Shown here: piece after piece, positions 9,621-17,844 of the stretch
How the letters are laid out: the number at the start of each line of letters is the position of its first letter
How positions within the stretch are numbered: the first letter of the stretch is position 1
Assembly: GCA_963733105.1 (NCBI GenBank)
Contig: CAVTCB010000024.1
Span: forward strand, 1 to 64,000
From: JAFAYN01 sp963733105
GTDB lineage: Bacteria > Gemmatimonadota > Gemmatimonadetes > Longimicrobiales > Longimicrobiaceae
Length of the DNA stretch: 64,000 bases
Reading direction: 5' to 3'
Program-made: the position numbers and the translations under genes
Notes under the pieces: model-generated
The model's database searches: none
The model's input: the letters and a program-made list of their open reading frames with translations, nothing else
Told to the model about the DNA's origin: nothing

Positions 9621-11168
9621 ATGTTTGCTGAACGCGTGCTCGACCTGAGCCGGCAGTCCGACTACTTCTGGGCGCTCCTCCCGGAGATCGTGCTCTCCCT
9701 GTGGGCGATGGGGGTGCTCCTGGTGGACGTGTTCCAGAAGGGGAACCGGTCGGAGCCCTCCCGTCCCATGATCCCCTGGCTCTCCATCGCCGGGCTGGCC
9801 GTGACGGCGGTGGCGAACGCCATGCTCCTGGGCTTCCGGGAGAGCGGGGAGCCGGGGCTGATCGCGGTGGACACCTTCCGGGTGTTCTCCAACTTCATCT
9901 TCCTCCTGGCGGCGGCGCTCTCCCTCTTCGTGTCCATGGGGTACCTGGACCGGAAGGGGATCAACCGGGGCGAGTTCCACGTCCTGGTGCTCTTCGCCAC
10001 GGTGGGGATGATGCTGATGGGCGGGGCGCGCGACCTGATGATGATGTTCGTCGCGCTGGAGGTGATGTCGGTGTCCATCTACGTGCTGGTGGGCTTCGAC
10101 CGGATGGACCCGCGCTCCTCGGAGGGGTCGCTCAAGTACTTCCTCCTGGGGGCGTTCTCCAGCGCCTTCTTCCTGTACGGGATCGCGCTCACCTTCGGGG
10201 CCACGGGCTCCACCAACCTGGGGGTGATCGGGCCGGGGGTGGCGGAGGGGGTGCGCTCGGGGAGCCTGATGCTCCTGGCGGGGGCGGCGCTGGTGATGGT
10301 GGGGCTGGGGTTCAAGGTGGCGGCCATGCCGTTCCACATGTGGACGCCGGACGCCTACGACGGCGCCCCCACCCCGGTGACGGCGCTGATGTCCACCGGG
10401 GTCAAGGCGGCGGCGTTCGCGGCCTTCTTCCGGGTGTTCGGGGTGGCGTTCGCGGGGATGTACGAGCACTGGGCCACGGTGGTCTTCTGGCTGGCGGCCA
10501 TCACCATGGTGGTGGCGAACCTGGTGGCGGCCACGCAGGGGAGCCTGAAGCGGATGCTGGCCTACTCCTCCATCGCGCACGCGGGCTACCTCCTGGTGGC
10601 GCTCATGGCGGCGCAGACGGGGGGCGCGGCGGCCTTCCTCTTCTACCTCCTGGTGTACACGCTCATGACGGCGGGCGCCTTCGGGGTGCTGATCGCCAAC
10701 GGGCGCGGGACGGAGGAGTGGGTCACGCTGGAGGACTTCGCGGGCTTCGGGTGGCGGCACCCGCTCCTGGGGGCGGCCTTCTCGATCTTCCTCCTTTCCC
10801 TGGCCGGCTTCCCGCTGACGGCCGGGTTCCTGGGGAAGCTGTTCATCCTGCGCGCGGCCATCGAGGGCGGGCTCCAGGTGCTGGCGGTGATCCTGGTGCT
10901 GGCCTCGCTGGTGTCGTACTTCTACTACCTGCGCGTGATCGTGGTGATGTACATGCAGCCCTCCCGCGCCGGAGTGGAGGCGCCGGCCCCCGTCCCCGGG
11001 GCGGCGCGCTTCGCGCTGGGGGCCGCGGCGGCGCTGGTGCTCCTCCTCTTCTTCGGCGCCTCGTGGGAGCGCGACGGCCGGCCGGGCGGGCCGCTCGCCT
11101 GGGCGCGGGAGAGCGCGGCGTCGCTCACCCCCGCTCCCCAGGCCCCGCTCTACGGGTTCAACCCGTAG
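9621..11168 (+). CDS. nuoN: NADH-quinone oxidoreductase subunit N
   Basis: 515 residues, intact. Third antiporter-like subunit of complex I. The core is clear: LMMMFVALEVMSVSIYVLVGF, FHMWTPDAYDGAPTPVTA, STGVKAAAFAAFFRVFG with the channel lysine, and RMLAYSSIAHAGYLLVAL. It starts 17 bases after nuoM and ends the nuo operon, with a strong hairpin 26 bases after the stop. Confidence 0.96.
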   Translation: MFAERVLDLSRQSDYFWALLPEIVLSLWAMGVLLVDVFQKGNRSEPSRPMIPWLSIAGLAVTAVANAMLLGFRESGEPGLIAVDTFRVFSNFIFLLAAALSLFVSMGYLDRKGINRGEFHVLVLFATVGMMLMGGARDLMMMFVALEVMSVSIYVLVGFDRMDPRSSEGSLKYFLLGAFSSAFFLYGIALTFGATGSTNLGVIGPGVAEGVRSGSLMLLAGAALVMVGLGFKVAAMPFHMWTPDAYDGAPTPVTALMSTGVKAAAFAAFFRVFGVAFAGMYEHWATVVFWLAAITMVVANLVAATQGSLKRMLAYSSIAHAGYLLVALMAAQTGGAAAFLFYLLVYTLMTAGAFGVLIANGRGTEEWVTLEDFAGFGWRHPLLGAAFSIFLLSLAGFPLTAGFLGKLFILRAAIEGGLQVLAVILVLASLVSYFYYLRVIVVMYMQPSRAGVEAPAPVPGAARFALGAAAALVLLLFFGASWERDGRPGGPLAWARESAASLTPAPQAPLYGFNP

Positions 11169-11194
11169 CCGGGGCGGGGCCGCGGGGCGCGACA

Positions 11195-11223
11195 GGAGGG
11201 CCCGGCGCGAGGCCGGGCCCTCC
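11195..11223 (+). terminator. GC-rich hairpin closing the nuo operon
   Basis: A perfect 12-base inverted repeat (GGAGGGCCCGGC, loop GCGAG, GCCGGGCCCTCC) lies 26 bases after the nuoN stop. It is followed by TCGTTGC rather than a T-run, so it may act as a terminator or as a 3'-end stabiliser. Confidence 0.65.
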
Positions 11224-11288
11224 TCGTTGCATGCAGCTTGCGTGAGGGCGGTACGGGCTTCGCACGGGGAACGGAAAAGGGGACAGCG

Positions 11289-12347
11289 ATGAAGCAGCGC
11301 GACCGGGACAAAGGCGGGGACGGGGACGAGGGGAAGGGGCGGCTGGGCAAGGCCGGCAAGGCGGCGGCGGGGTTCACCGCGGCGGCGCTGGCCGCGTACG
11401 GGGTGTACCTGCTGGGCACCTCCCGCGCGCGGCGGCGCCCGGTGACCGAGCTCCCCAACGCGCTCAACCTGCGGCTGGACTACGTCCCCTGGGAGGACGA
11501 GCTGCACTACGCCTACTACTCCCGCCGGGGGAAGGGGCGCCCGCTGGTCTTTCTGCACTCCATCAACGCGGTGGCGTCGGCGCACGAGATGCGCCCGCTG
11601 GTGCAGCGCTTCCAGCGGGAGAGCGACCGCCCGCTCCTGGCTCTGGAGTGGATGGGCTTCGGGCACAGCGACCGCCCGGACGTGGAGTACACCCCCGCGC
11701 TCCTGGAGGACCAGCTGGAGCACTGGCTGGGGCAGGTGGTCCCCTTCGCGGGGGGCGTCGACGTGGTGGGGCTCTCGCTGGGGGCCACCTACGCGGCCGA
11801 GGTGGCGCGCCGCCGCCCCGACCTGGTCCGCTCGCTGGTGGCCATCGAGCCCGCGGGGCTGGGGGACGACCCGGCGGAGATCGGGCGGGTGTGGTCGCGC
11901 CTCCTCTTCACCCTCCCGGGGGTGCAGCAGGCCTTCTACGACCGGCTCACGAAGCCGGAGGCGCTCTACCGCTTCGCGCGCGACAACCTGTTCACCCCGG
12001 AGTTCGGGGTCCCCGAGGAGTACGTGGAGTACGGGGCGGAGACCGCGCGGGTGGAGGGGGCCTCGCGCCCGCTGGACGAGTTCCTGAGCGGGCGCCTCTT
12101 CCCGGACTACGCGCGGGAGTCGTTCCGGCGCCTGCGCCAGCCCCTCCTGGTGGTGTACGGGACGGTGGAGGAGCGGCGGATGGAGTCGTTCACCGCGCTC
12201 CCCGAGCTGGAAGGCCGCCCGGGGGTGGAGATCGTCCCGATGCAGACCGGCGGCCTCCCGCACTGGGAGCGCGCCGGGGACGTTTTCGAGCGGATCCGCG
12301 ACTTCCTCGCGCGGGTGGAGGAAGGCGCCGCCGTGGCCTCCACCTGA
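11289..12347 (+). CDS. alpha/beta-hydrolase fold protein, membrane-anchored
   Basis: 352 residues from ATG 11289, chosen over the upstream in-frame codon because AAAAGGGG lies just before it. A charged N-terminus precedes one hydrophobic segment (AAAGFTAAALAAYGVYLLG), so the enzyme is probably tethered. The hydrolase core shows RPLVFLHSINA, the nucleophile elbow VVGLSLGATYAAE (GxSxG), and a late His in GGLPHWERAGDVF for the triad. LLALEWMGFGHSDRP is the usual lid-side segment. Substrate unknown; an esterase or haloalkane-type hydrolase is possible. It stands alone between two hairpins. Confidence 0.8.
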   Translation: MKQRDRDKGGDGDEGKGRLGKAGKAAAGFTAAALAAYGVYLLGTSRARRRPVTELPNALNLRLDYVPWEDELHYAYYSRRGKGRPLVFLHSINAVASAHEMRPLVQRFQRESDRPLLALEWMGFGHSDRPDVEYTPALLEDQLEHWLGQVVPFAGGVDVVGLSLGATYAAEVARRRPDLVRSLVAIEPAGLGDDPAEIGRVWSRLLFTLPGVQQAFYDRLTKPEALYRFARDNLFTPEFGVPEEYVEYGAETARVEGASRPLDEFLSGRLFPDYARESFRRLRQPLLVVYGTVEERRMESFTALPELEGRPGVEIVPMQTGGLPHWERAGDVFERIRDFLARVEEGAAVAST

Positions 12348-12366
12348 CCGGTCCGCGCCGGTCTTC

Positions 12367-12392
12367 CGGGCGGGGCCTCCCGGTCCCGCCCG
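12367..12392 (+). terminator. hairpin after the hydrolase gene
   Basis: CGGGCGGG and CCCGCCCG pair around a 10-base loop, 20 bases after the hydrolase stop. A short pyrimidine stretch (GCCTTTTCC) follows shortly after. It may end the hydrolase transcript. Confidence 0.45.
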
Positions 12393-12416
12393 CACCGCCT
12401 TTTCCGGAGCACTGAG

Positions 12417-12749
12417 ATGAAGCGAAGCCGTGCGGGCGCCCTCGCGGCGCCGGCGCTCCTGGGCGTCCTGGCGCTCGCGGGGTGCGGGGGCCGGGGCGCG
12501 GACAAGGGCGCCGCGGCGGAAAGCGCCGCGGTCGACACCACCAACGCCGGCGCCCTGGACGGCCTCTCCACGCAGCAGATCGAGGCCCAGGCCCAGCCCA
12601 TGTCGCAGGAGGAGGCCATGCGGCGCGGGATCATCGACACCACCATCCACGTGGAGAGCCTGTCGTCCGACGACAGCATCCTCGCCCGGGTGAACGGGCT
12701 CCCCCCCGAGCCCGCGGCCGACACGGCGCCGCCGCCGGCCACGCCGTAA
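12417..12749 (+). CDS. small lipoprotein of unknown function
   Basis: 110 residues. The signal peptide ends in a clear lipobox (GVLALAGC), which predicts lipid attachment and export. The mature part is acidic, low in complexity and Ala/Thr-rich, with a short helical piece (QIEAQAQPMSQEEAMRRG) and a proline-rich tail. No known domain is visible. GGAG lies close upstream of the ATG. It is separated from etfB by a promoter region. Confidence 0.6.
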   Translation: MKRSRAGALAAPALLGVLALAGCGGRGADKGAAAESAAVDTTNAGALDGLSTQQIEAQAQPMSQEEAMRRGIIDTTIHVESLSSDDSILARVNGLPPEPAADTAPPPATP

Positions 12750-12788
12750 AGGCGCGCCGGGGGCCGGCTTCGGCCGCTCCGGGCTCGC

Positions 12789-12817
12789 TGGACAGCGGCG
12801 GGGCGGGCCGCTATCAT
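12789..12817 (+). promoter_or_regulatory. sigma-70-type promoter for etfBA
   Basis: TGGACA at 12789-12794 and TATCAT at 12812-12817 are 17 bases apart. Each matches the housekeeping consensus at five of six positions. Confidence 0.6.
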
Positions 12818-12820
12818 ACC

Positions 12821-12844
12821 GCCGCCGGGGAGCCTCCCGGCGGC
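12821..12844 (+). promoter_or_regulatory. leader hairpin upstream of etfB
   Basis: A perfect 9-base stem (GCCGCCGGG / CCCGGCGGC, loop GAGCCT) begins 3 bases after the predicted -10 box and sits at the 5' end of the likely transcript, 31 bases before the etfB start. It may stabilise the leader or affect initiation. Confidence 0.45.
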
Positions 12845-12875
12845 TGCGCGACACACAGATGCGGAGGAGCTGCGC

Positions 12876-13625
<750 letters not shown>

Positions 13626-13626
13626 G

Positions 13627-13735
13627 GGACAGGGAACAGGGTACAGGGGACAGCAAGAAAACAGCAGTTGCCGTTGCAGGCTGTCCCCTGTCCCCTGTCT
13701 ACTGTCCCCTTTCCGTTCAACCGACTGAGGAGTCC
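13627..13735. repeat. GGGGACAGGG-type intergenic inverted repeat
   Basis: Between etfB and etfA, GGGGACAGGGAACAGGG is followed about 40 bases later by an inverted, near-complementary CTGTCCCCTGTCCCCTGT stretch, able to form a long imperfect hairpin. Related sequence lies at 39415-39540 and 52314-52345. Confidence 0.75.
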
Positions 13736-13741
13736 AAATAC

Positions 13742-14725
13742 ATGCCAGGCATTTTCGCGTTCGCGGAGGCCCGCGACGGGCAGCTCCGCAAGGTCGCGCA
13801 CGAGGTGGTGACGGCCGCCCGCTCCCTGGCCGACGCGCTGGGGACCGAGGTGCACGCGGTCCTCCTGGGCGGCGAGGGGACGGGCGCCGCCGGGGCGGAG
13901 CTGGGGCGCTTCGGCGCCGACAAGGTGTTCGTGGGGGAGACGGCGGCGTTCGCCAACTACTCGGCGGAGGGGTTCACGACCGTGGTCGTGAACTTCATCA
14001 AGGAGCACGGGTGCGACGTGGCGCTCTTCCCGGCCACCTCGCTGGGGCGCGACCTGGCGCCGCGGGTGGCCGCGCGCCTGGGGGTGGAGTACCAGAGCGA
14101 GGTGACGGGGCTCTCCGCCGAGGGGGGGGAGGTGGTGGTGTCCCGCCCCAAGTACGCCGGGAAGCTGAACGCCCGGGTGGCCGTGGCGCAGAAGCCGGTG
14201 GTGCTCTCGCTCCGCCCCAACACCTTCACGCCCCAGGAGAACGCCAAGGGCGGGGAGGTGCAGAAGCTGGACGTGTCGCTGGACGGCGCGGACTTCGGGG
14301 CGGTGGTGCGGGAGATCCGGGCCGCCGCGGGCGGGAAGCTGGACGTGTCCGAGGCGCCGGTGATCGTCTCCGGCGGGCGCGGGCTGGGCTCCCCCGAGAA
14401 GTTCGCGATCCTGGAGGATCTGGCCGCGGCGTTCGGCGGCAAGGCGGCGGTGGGCGCGTCGCGCGCGGTGGTGGACGCCGGGTGGCGCCCGCACGCGGAG
14501 CAGGTGGGGCAGACGGGGAAGACGGTTGCCCCCACGCTCTACATCGCCGTGGGGATCTCCGGGGCCATCCAGCACCTGGCCGGGATGCGCTCCTCCCGCT
14601 TCATCGTGGCGATCAACAAGGACCCCGAGGCCCCCATCTTCAAGGTGGCCGACTACGGGATCGTGGGCGACCTGTTCGAGATCGTCCCGAGGCTGGCCGA
14701 GGAGGTCCGCAAGGTCGTGCACTGA
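13742..14725 (+). CDS. etfA: electron transfer flavoprotein alpha subunit
   Basis: 327 residues, intact. MPGIFAFAEARDGQLRKVAHEV opens domain I. The FAD-binding domain II is clear from GGRGLGSPEKF, VGASRAVVDAGW, EQVGQTGKTVAPTLYIAVGISGAIQHLAGM and INKDPEAPIFKVADYGIVGDL. Forms the FAD-carrying heterodimer with EtfB. Co-transcription with etfB is likely despite the 116-base repeat-filled gap. A hairpin terminator follows. Confidence 0.96.
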   Translation: MPGIFAFAEARDGQLRKVAHEVVTAARSLADALGTEVHAVLLGGEGTGAAGAELGRFGADKVFVGETAAFANYSAEGFTTVVVNFIKEHGCDVALFPATSLGRDLAPRVAARLGVEYQSEVTGLSAEGGEVVVSRPKYAGKLNARVAVAQKPVVLSLRPNTFTPQENAKGGEVQKLDVSLDGADFGAVVREIRAAAGGKLDVSEAPVIVSGGRGLGSPEKFAILEDLAAAFGGKAAVGASRAVVDAGWRPHAEQVGQTGKTVAPTLYIAVGISGAIQHLAGMRSSRFIVAINKDPEAPIFKVADYGIVGDLFEIVPRLAEEVRKVVH

Positions 14726-14748
14726 GCCGTCCGGCGGGACGGAGGTCG

Positions 14749-14784
14749 GGAGGGCCCCGGGGCGGAAGCGCTCCGGGGCCCTCC
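14749..14784 (+). terminator. GC-rich hairpin after etfA
   Basis: GGAGGGCCCCGG at 14749-14760 pairs perfectly with CCGGGGCCCTCC at 14773-14784 around a 12-base loop, 23 bases after the etfA stop. Its arms resemble those of the hairpin after nuoN. No T-run follows. Confidence 0.6.
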
Positions 14785-14890
14785 GTACGTCGGGGTCTCC
14801 CGGGGGTCGCGGCGAGCCGCCGTGGGCTGTTATCTTGCGCACCTCCGCGAGTCCGGGGGAGCACGGAGCGCCAGCGAGGGAGGGAACGCG

Positions 14891-15406
14891 TTGAACGGTG
14901 AGCCGGGCGGAGGACTGGGGGCGGTGGTCCGCGCCCGCGCGCCGGCCATCGCCCTGGCGGCGATGGCGGTGGCGCTGCTGGCGCTGGGGACCAGCGGGTA
15001 CCTGCTCTGGCGCCTGGGCGGGGCCGAGGAGCGGGCGCTGCGCTCGGCGCGCGAGGCGCTCGACCGGCTGGCCGCGGAGGACGCCCGGCTCCAGTACCGC
15101 ATCCGCCTCCCCGCGGGGACGCCGCTCCGGCTGGACATCCCGGTGGACGAGCGGCTCGTGGTGAAGCTGAACACGCGGCTCCCCATCGACACGCGCGTGA
15201 ACGTGCCGCTGCGGACGCCGTTCGGCACCCACGCGGTGACCATCCCCATCAAGACCGTGGTCCCCATCCGGACGGACGTCCCGCTGCACGTGCGGCACAA
15301 CTTCCGGCTCCGCACCCGGACCGACGACGAGCTCGTGGTCCCGCTGGAGGTGCGGGTGCGCGACCTCCCGCTGGACGCGCTGCGGAAGGCCCTCGAACCC
15401 CGATGA
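14891..15406 (+). CDS. single-pass membrane protein of unknown function
   Basis: 171 residues from TTG 14891, chosen because GGGAGG lies at proper spacing upstream. One transmembrane helix (IALAAMAVALLALGTSGYLL) follows a short N-terminus. The rest is a coiled-coil-like stretch and then a beta-rich region with repeated IP/VP steps (LDIPVDE, LPIDTRVNVPL, VTIPIKTVVPI, VPLEVRV). The topology suggests a periplasmic domain. The stop overlaps the next start as ATGA, so it is the first gene of a three-gene operon with a lipoprotein and an HD-GYP regulator. Confidence 0.6.
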   Translation: MNGEPGGGLGAVVRARAPAIALAAMAVALLALGTSGYLLWRLGGAEERALRSAREALDRLAAEDARLQYRIRLPAGTPLRLDIPVDERLVVKLNTRLPIDTRVNVPLRTPFGTHAVTIPIKTVVPIRTDVPLHVRHNFRLRTRTDDELVVPLEVRVRDLPLDALRKALEPR

Positions 15407-16092
15407 CGATGCGACCTCTGCCGGCTCTCCTCCTCTCCACCCTGGCCCTGGCGGCGTGCGCGCCCGACCGCCCCGGGCCGGAGCCGCGCGCAGCCGCACG
15501 GGACTCCGCCGCCGCCCCGCCGCCGGCTCCCGCGCACGCCCCGGCGCGCTGGCGCAGCGCCCCCGCGGAGGGGGTGGCGCTGCGCGGCGGCGACACCGTG
15601 GTGGTGGAGACGGGTCCGCACACCGTGCTCTGGCCGGCGGGGCAGGGCCCGCTCGCCCCGCCGTACACGGTGCGGGTGCGGATGCGCAAGCTGCACGGCC
15701 GGCTGGCCGAGGGGTACGGGATCGTCTTCGGCGGACGCTCGCTGGAGGGGCCGGAGGCGGGGCAGGCGTACACCTACTTCATGGTGCGCGGCGACGGGAG
15801 CTGGCTCATCAAGCGCCGCGCCGGGCCGGATGCCCCGGTGGTGCGCCCCTGGTCCGCCTCCCCCGCCATCCGGCGCGACGTGGACGGGGAGGGGCGCCCC
15901 AACCAGCTGGAGGTGCGGGTGGGAGAGCGGGAGGCCGAGTTCCGGGTGAACGGGACGGAGGTGGCGCGCGTCCCCGCCGCCGAGCTGGACGTCCGCGGGG
16001 TCCCGGGGCTGCGGGTGGCGCACGGCGTCCAGCTCGCCTTCTCGGGCTTCGAGGCGGCGCCGGGGGCCGGGGCCGCGGAGGATTCGCCGTGA
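15403..16092 (+). CDS. lipoprotein with a concanavalin-like beta-sandwich domain
   Basis: 229 residues. The signal peptide ends in LALAAC, a lipobox. After a Pro/Ala-rich linker comes a beta-sandwich region: YTVRVRMRKLHGRLAEGYGIVFGG, YTYFMVRGDGSWLIKRR, NQLEVRVGEREAEFRVNGTEVARV, GVPGLRVAHGVQLAFSGFE. This pattern is that of DUF1080/LamG-like sugar-binding or laminin-like folds; no catalytic residues can be named. ATG 15403 overlaps the upstream stop, and its own stop overlaps the GTG of the response regulator. Confidence 0.65.
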   Translation: MTMRPLPALLLSTLALAACAPDRPGPEPRAAARDSAAAPPPAPAHAPARWRSAPAEGVALRGGDTVVVETGPHTVLWPAGQGPLAPPYTVRVRMRKLHGRLAEGYGIVFGGRSLEGPEAGQAYTYFMVRGDGSWLIKRRAGPDAPVVRPWSASPAIRRDVDGEGRPNQLEVRVGEREAEFRVNGTEVARVPAAELDVRGVPGLRVAHGVQLAFSGFEAAPGAGAAEDSP

Positions 16093-17135
16093 GCGCGCCC
16101 GACGGGCGCCCGCGCGTCCTGGTGGTGGACGACGACGCGGGCGTGCGCCTGGTGCTGACGCGCGTGCTGGCCGACGGATACGACCTGCGCGAGGCGGCGA
16201 GCGGGGAGGAGGCCACGGAGGTGTTCGAGCGCGACGGGGCCGACCTGGTCCTTTCCGACCTCCAGATGCCCGGGATCGGGGGGCTGGAGCTGCTGCAGCG
16301 CTTCAAGGCGGCGGACGACACGGTGGGGTTCATCATCCTCACCGGGGCGGGGACCATCGAGGACGCCGTGGGGGCGCTGCGCCTGCAGGCGGACGACTAC
16401 CTGCTCAAGCCGTTCAACCTGGAGGAGGTGTCCTTCGCGGTGGAGCGGGCCCTCGGCCACCGCCGGCTGGTGCGGGAGAACCGCTTCTACCAGCGCCACC
16501 TGGAGGAGCGGGTGGCGGAGCAGGCGCGGCAGCTGGAGACCCTGTTCGTGGACGCGCTCCTGTCGCTGGCCAACGCGGTGGAGGCGCGCGACAACTACAC
16601 GGGGAACCACGTGGAGCGGGTGGCCCGCTACGCCATGTCCACGGGGCGCGAGATGGGGCTGCAGGGGGAGGAGCTGCGCCACCTGTGGGTGGGGGCGCTG
16701 CTGCACGACGTGGGGAAGATCGCGGTGCCCGACCAGATCCTCCGCAAGCCGGGGAAGCTGACGGAGGAGGAGTACGAGGTGATCAAGCGCCACCCGCAGA
16801 TCGGGGCGCAGATCATGGAGCGGAGCGCCTTCCTGCGCCCGGCCATGCCCGCGGTGCTGCACCACCAGGAGCGGTGGGACGGGCGGGGGTACCCGGCCGG
16901 GCTCTCGGGCGAGGCGATCTCGCTGCAGGGGCGGATCATCGCGGTGGTGGACACCTTCGACGCCATCGTGAGCACGCGCTCGTACCGGGAGGGGCGGTCG
17001 GACCGGGTGGCGCTGGAGGAGATCGCCCGGTGCGCGGGGACGCAGTTCGACCCGGCGGTGGTGGAGGCGTTCCGGCGCGCGGCGGAGAAGGGGTTCCCGG
17101 ACGATTCCTACGGTCCTGCGTCTTCGGGGGCTTGA
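16089..17135 (+). CDS. response regulator with HD-GYP domain
   Basis: 348 residues. The receiver domain (about 9-125) has VLVVDDDAGVR, the phospho-acceptor in LVLSDLQMPG and the lysine in DDYLLKPFN. A coiled-coil linker leads to an HD-GYP domain (about 155-335) with HDVGK, HHQERWDGRGYPAGL and DTFDAIVSTRSYR. HD-GYP proteins usually hydrolyse cyclic di-GMP, so this probably links a phospho-signal to second-messenger breakdown. The cognate kinase is not adjacent. GTG start overlaps the lipoprotein stop. Followed directly by a tri-hairpin repeat. Confidence 0.92.
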   Translation: MSAPDGRPRVLVVDDDAGVRLVLTRVLADGYDLREAASGEEATEVFERDGADLVLSDLQMPGIGGLELLQRFKAADDTVGFIILTGAGTIEDAVGALRLQADDYLLKPFNLEEVSFAVERALGHRRLVRENRFYQRHLEERVAEQARQLETLFVDALLSLANAVEARDNYTGNHVERVARYAMSTGREMGLQGEELRHLWVGALLHDVGKIAVPDQILRKPGKLTEEEYEVIKRHPQIGAQIMERSAFLRPAMPAVLHHQERWDGRGYPAGLSGEAISLQGRIIAVVDTFDAIVSTRSYREGRSDRVALEEIARCAGTQFDPAVVEAFRRAAEKGFPDDSYGPASSGA

Positions 17136-17141
17136 GTCTTC

Positions 17142-17298
17142 GGGGCCGCTCCGGAGCCCGGCAAACTGCGCCGGTCTCCTCCGCGGGGCCGGTGAGCCTC
17201 GCGAAACGGCCCGCGAGTCTCCCCGTCCCGGAGTGAGCCACCGGAAACAGCCCCGGTGTCTCCCTCCGAACATCTTTTTACGGGTACTGCGGAACGGC
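17142..17298 (+). repeat. tri-hairpin intergenic repeat, copy 1
   Basis: Starts 6 bases after the HD-GYP gene stop. It holds three consecutive hairpins at 17153-17179, 17191-17222 and 17230-17263. Each has a GAGCC left arm and a GTCTC right arm with the same C-T mismatch, and variable distal stems that still pair (CCGGC/GCCGG, CTCGC/GCGAG, CACCGG/CCGGTG). A shared tail (ACATCTTTTTACGGGTACTG) follows. Copy 2 at 30895-31050 is nearly identical. Confidence 0.85.
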
Positions 17299-17311
17299 AA
17301 CGGCTGGCTCC

Positions 17312-17674
17312 ATGCGTGACCTGGACGACGTCTTCACACGGCTGCGGACCTCGGCGTTCCGGCGGCGGTTCCGGCTGGGGGCGCGCGAGGCGGAGTACCT
17401 GCGCTCGCGGGGGATGGACACCGTGATGGGGCACGCGGCGGACTTCGTGGCGAAGCGGCTGGCGCCCGCGGACCCCGCCAACGACGGGAAGCAGACGCCG
17501 ATGCGGGGGCACCCCGTCTTCCTGGCCCAGCACGCCACGGCCACCTGCTGCCGCGGGTGCCTGGAGAAGTGGCACCGCATCCCGGCGGGGCGGGCGCTCG
17601 GCGAGGAGGAGACGCGGCACGTTCTCGCCGCGCTGGAGCGCTGGCTCCGGGAGCAGGCGAGCACGGGCGACTGA
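17312..17674 (+). CDS. DUF4186 family protein
   Basis: 120 residues. It has the family hallmarks FRRRFRLGAREAEYLRSRGM, HAADFVAKRLAPADPANDGK and PMRGHPVFLAQHATATCCRGCLEKWH, with a CCxxC cluster and His residues that look suited to metal binding. Function is not established. No signal peptide or membrane segment. It starts 13 bases after the tri-hairpin repeat, so its promoter is either inside that repeat or upstream of it. It converges with the alcohol dehydrogenase gene. Confidence 0.85.
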   Translation: MRDLDDVFTRLRTSAFRRRFRLGAREAEYLRSRGMDTVMGHAADFVAKRLAPADPANDGKQTPMRGHPVFLAQHATATCCRGCLEKWHRIPAGRALGEEETRHVLAALERWLREQASTGD

Positions 17675-17681
17675 AGTCGCT

Positions 17682-17720
17682 GCAACAAAGGCACGAAGTC
17701 CGCCTTCGCGGACTGACGAC
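17682..17720. repeat. short intergenic repeat with hairpin
   Basis: GCTGCAACAAAGGCACGAAG is followed by a perfect 7-base hairpin (AGTCCGC CTTC GCGGACT, 17697-17714). A related inverted copy (GACTTCGTGCCGTCGTTGCAGC) lies at about 57411-57432. Confidence 0.55.
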
Positions 17721-17746
17721 AACGACTCACGAGCCCCGGCCGTTCT

Positions 17747-17771
17747 CCCCTCCCCCCTTGTGGGGGAGGGG
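17747..17771. repeat. C-run/G-run hairpin
   Basis: CCCCTCCCCC pairs perfectly with GGGGGAGGGG around the loop CTTGT. Similar hairpins occur at 31105-31132 and 31175-31197. All are intergenic. Confidence 0.6.
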
Positions 17772-17790
17772 CCGGGGGTGGGGGGTAAGG

Positions 17791-17825
17791 ACGGGGCTCC
17801 GCCGGCCAGGCCGACGGAGCCCCGT
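17791..17825. terminator. hairpin between convergent genes
   Basis: ACGGGGCTCCG and CGGAGCCCCGT form a perfect 11-base stem around a 13-base loop. It lies between the ends of the DUF4186 gene and the alcohol dehydrogenase gene, where it can serve both strands. Confidence 0.6.
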
Positions 17826-17844
17826 TGCTCGTATGTCCGGGCCG

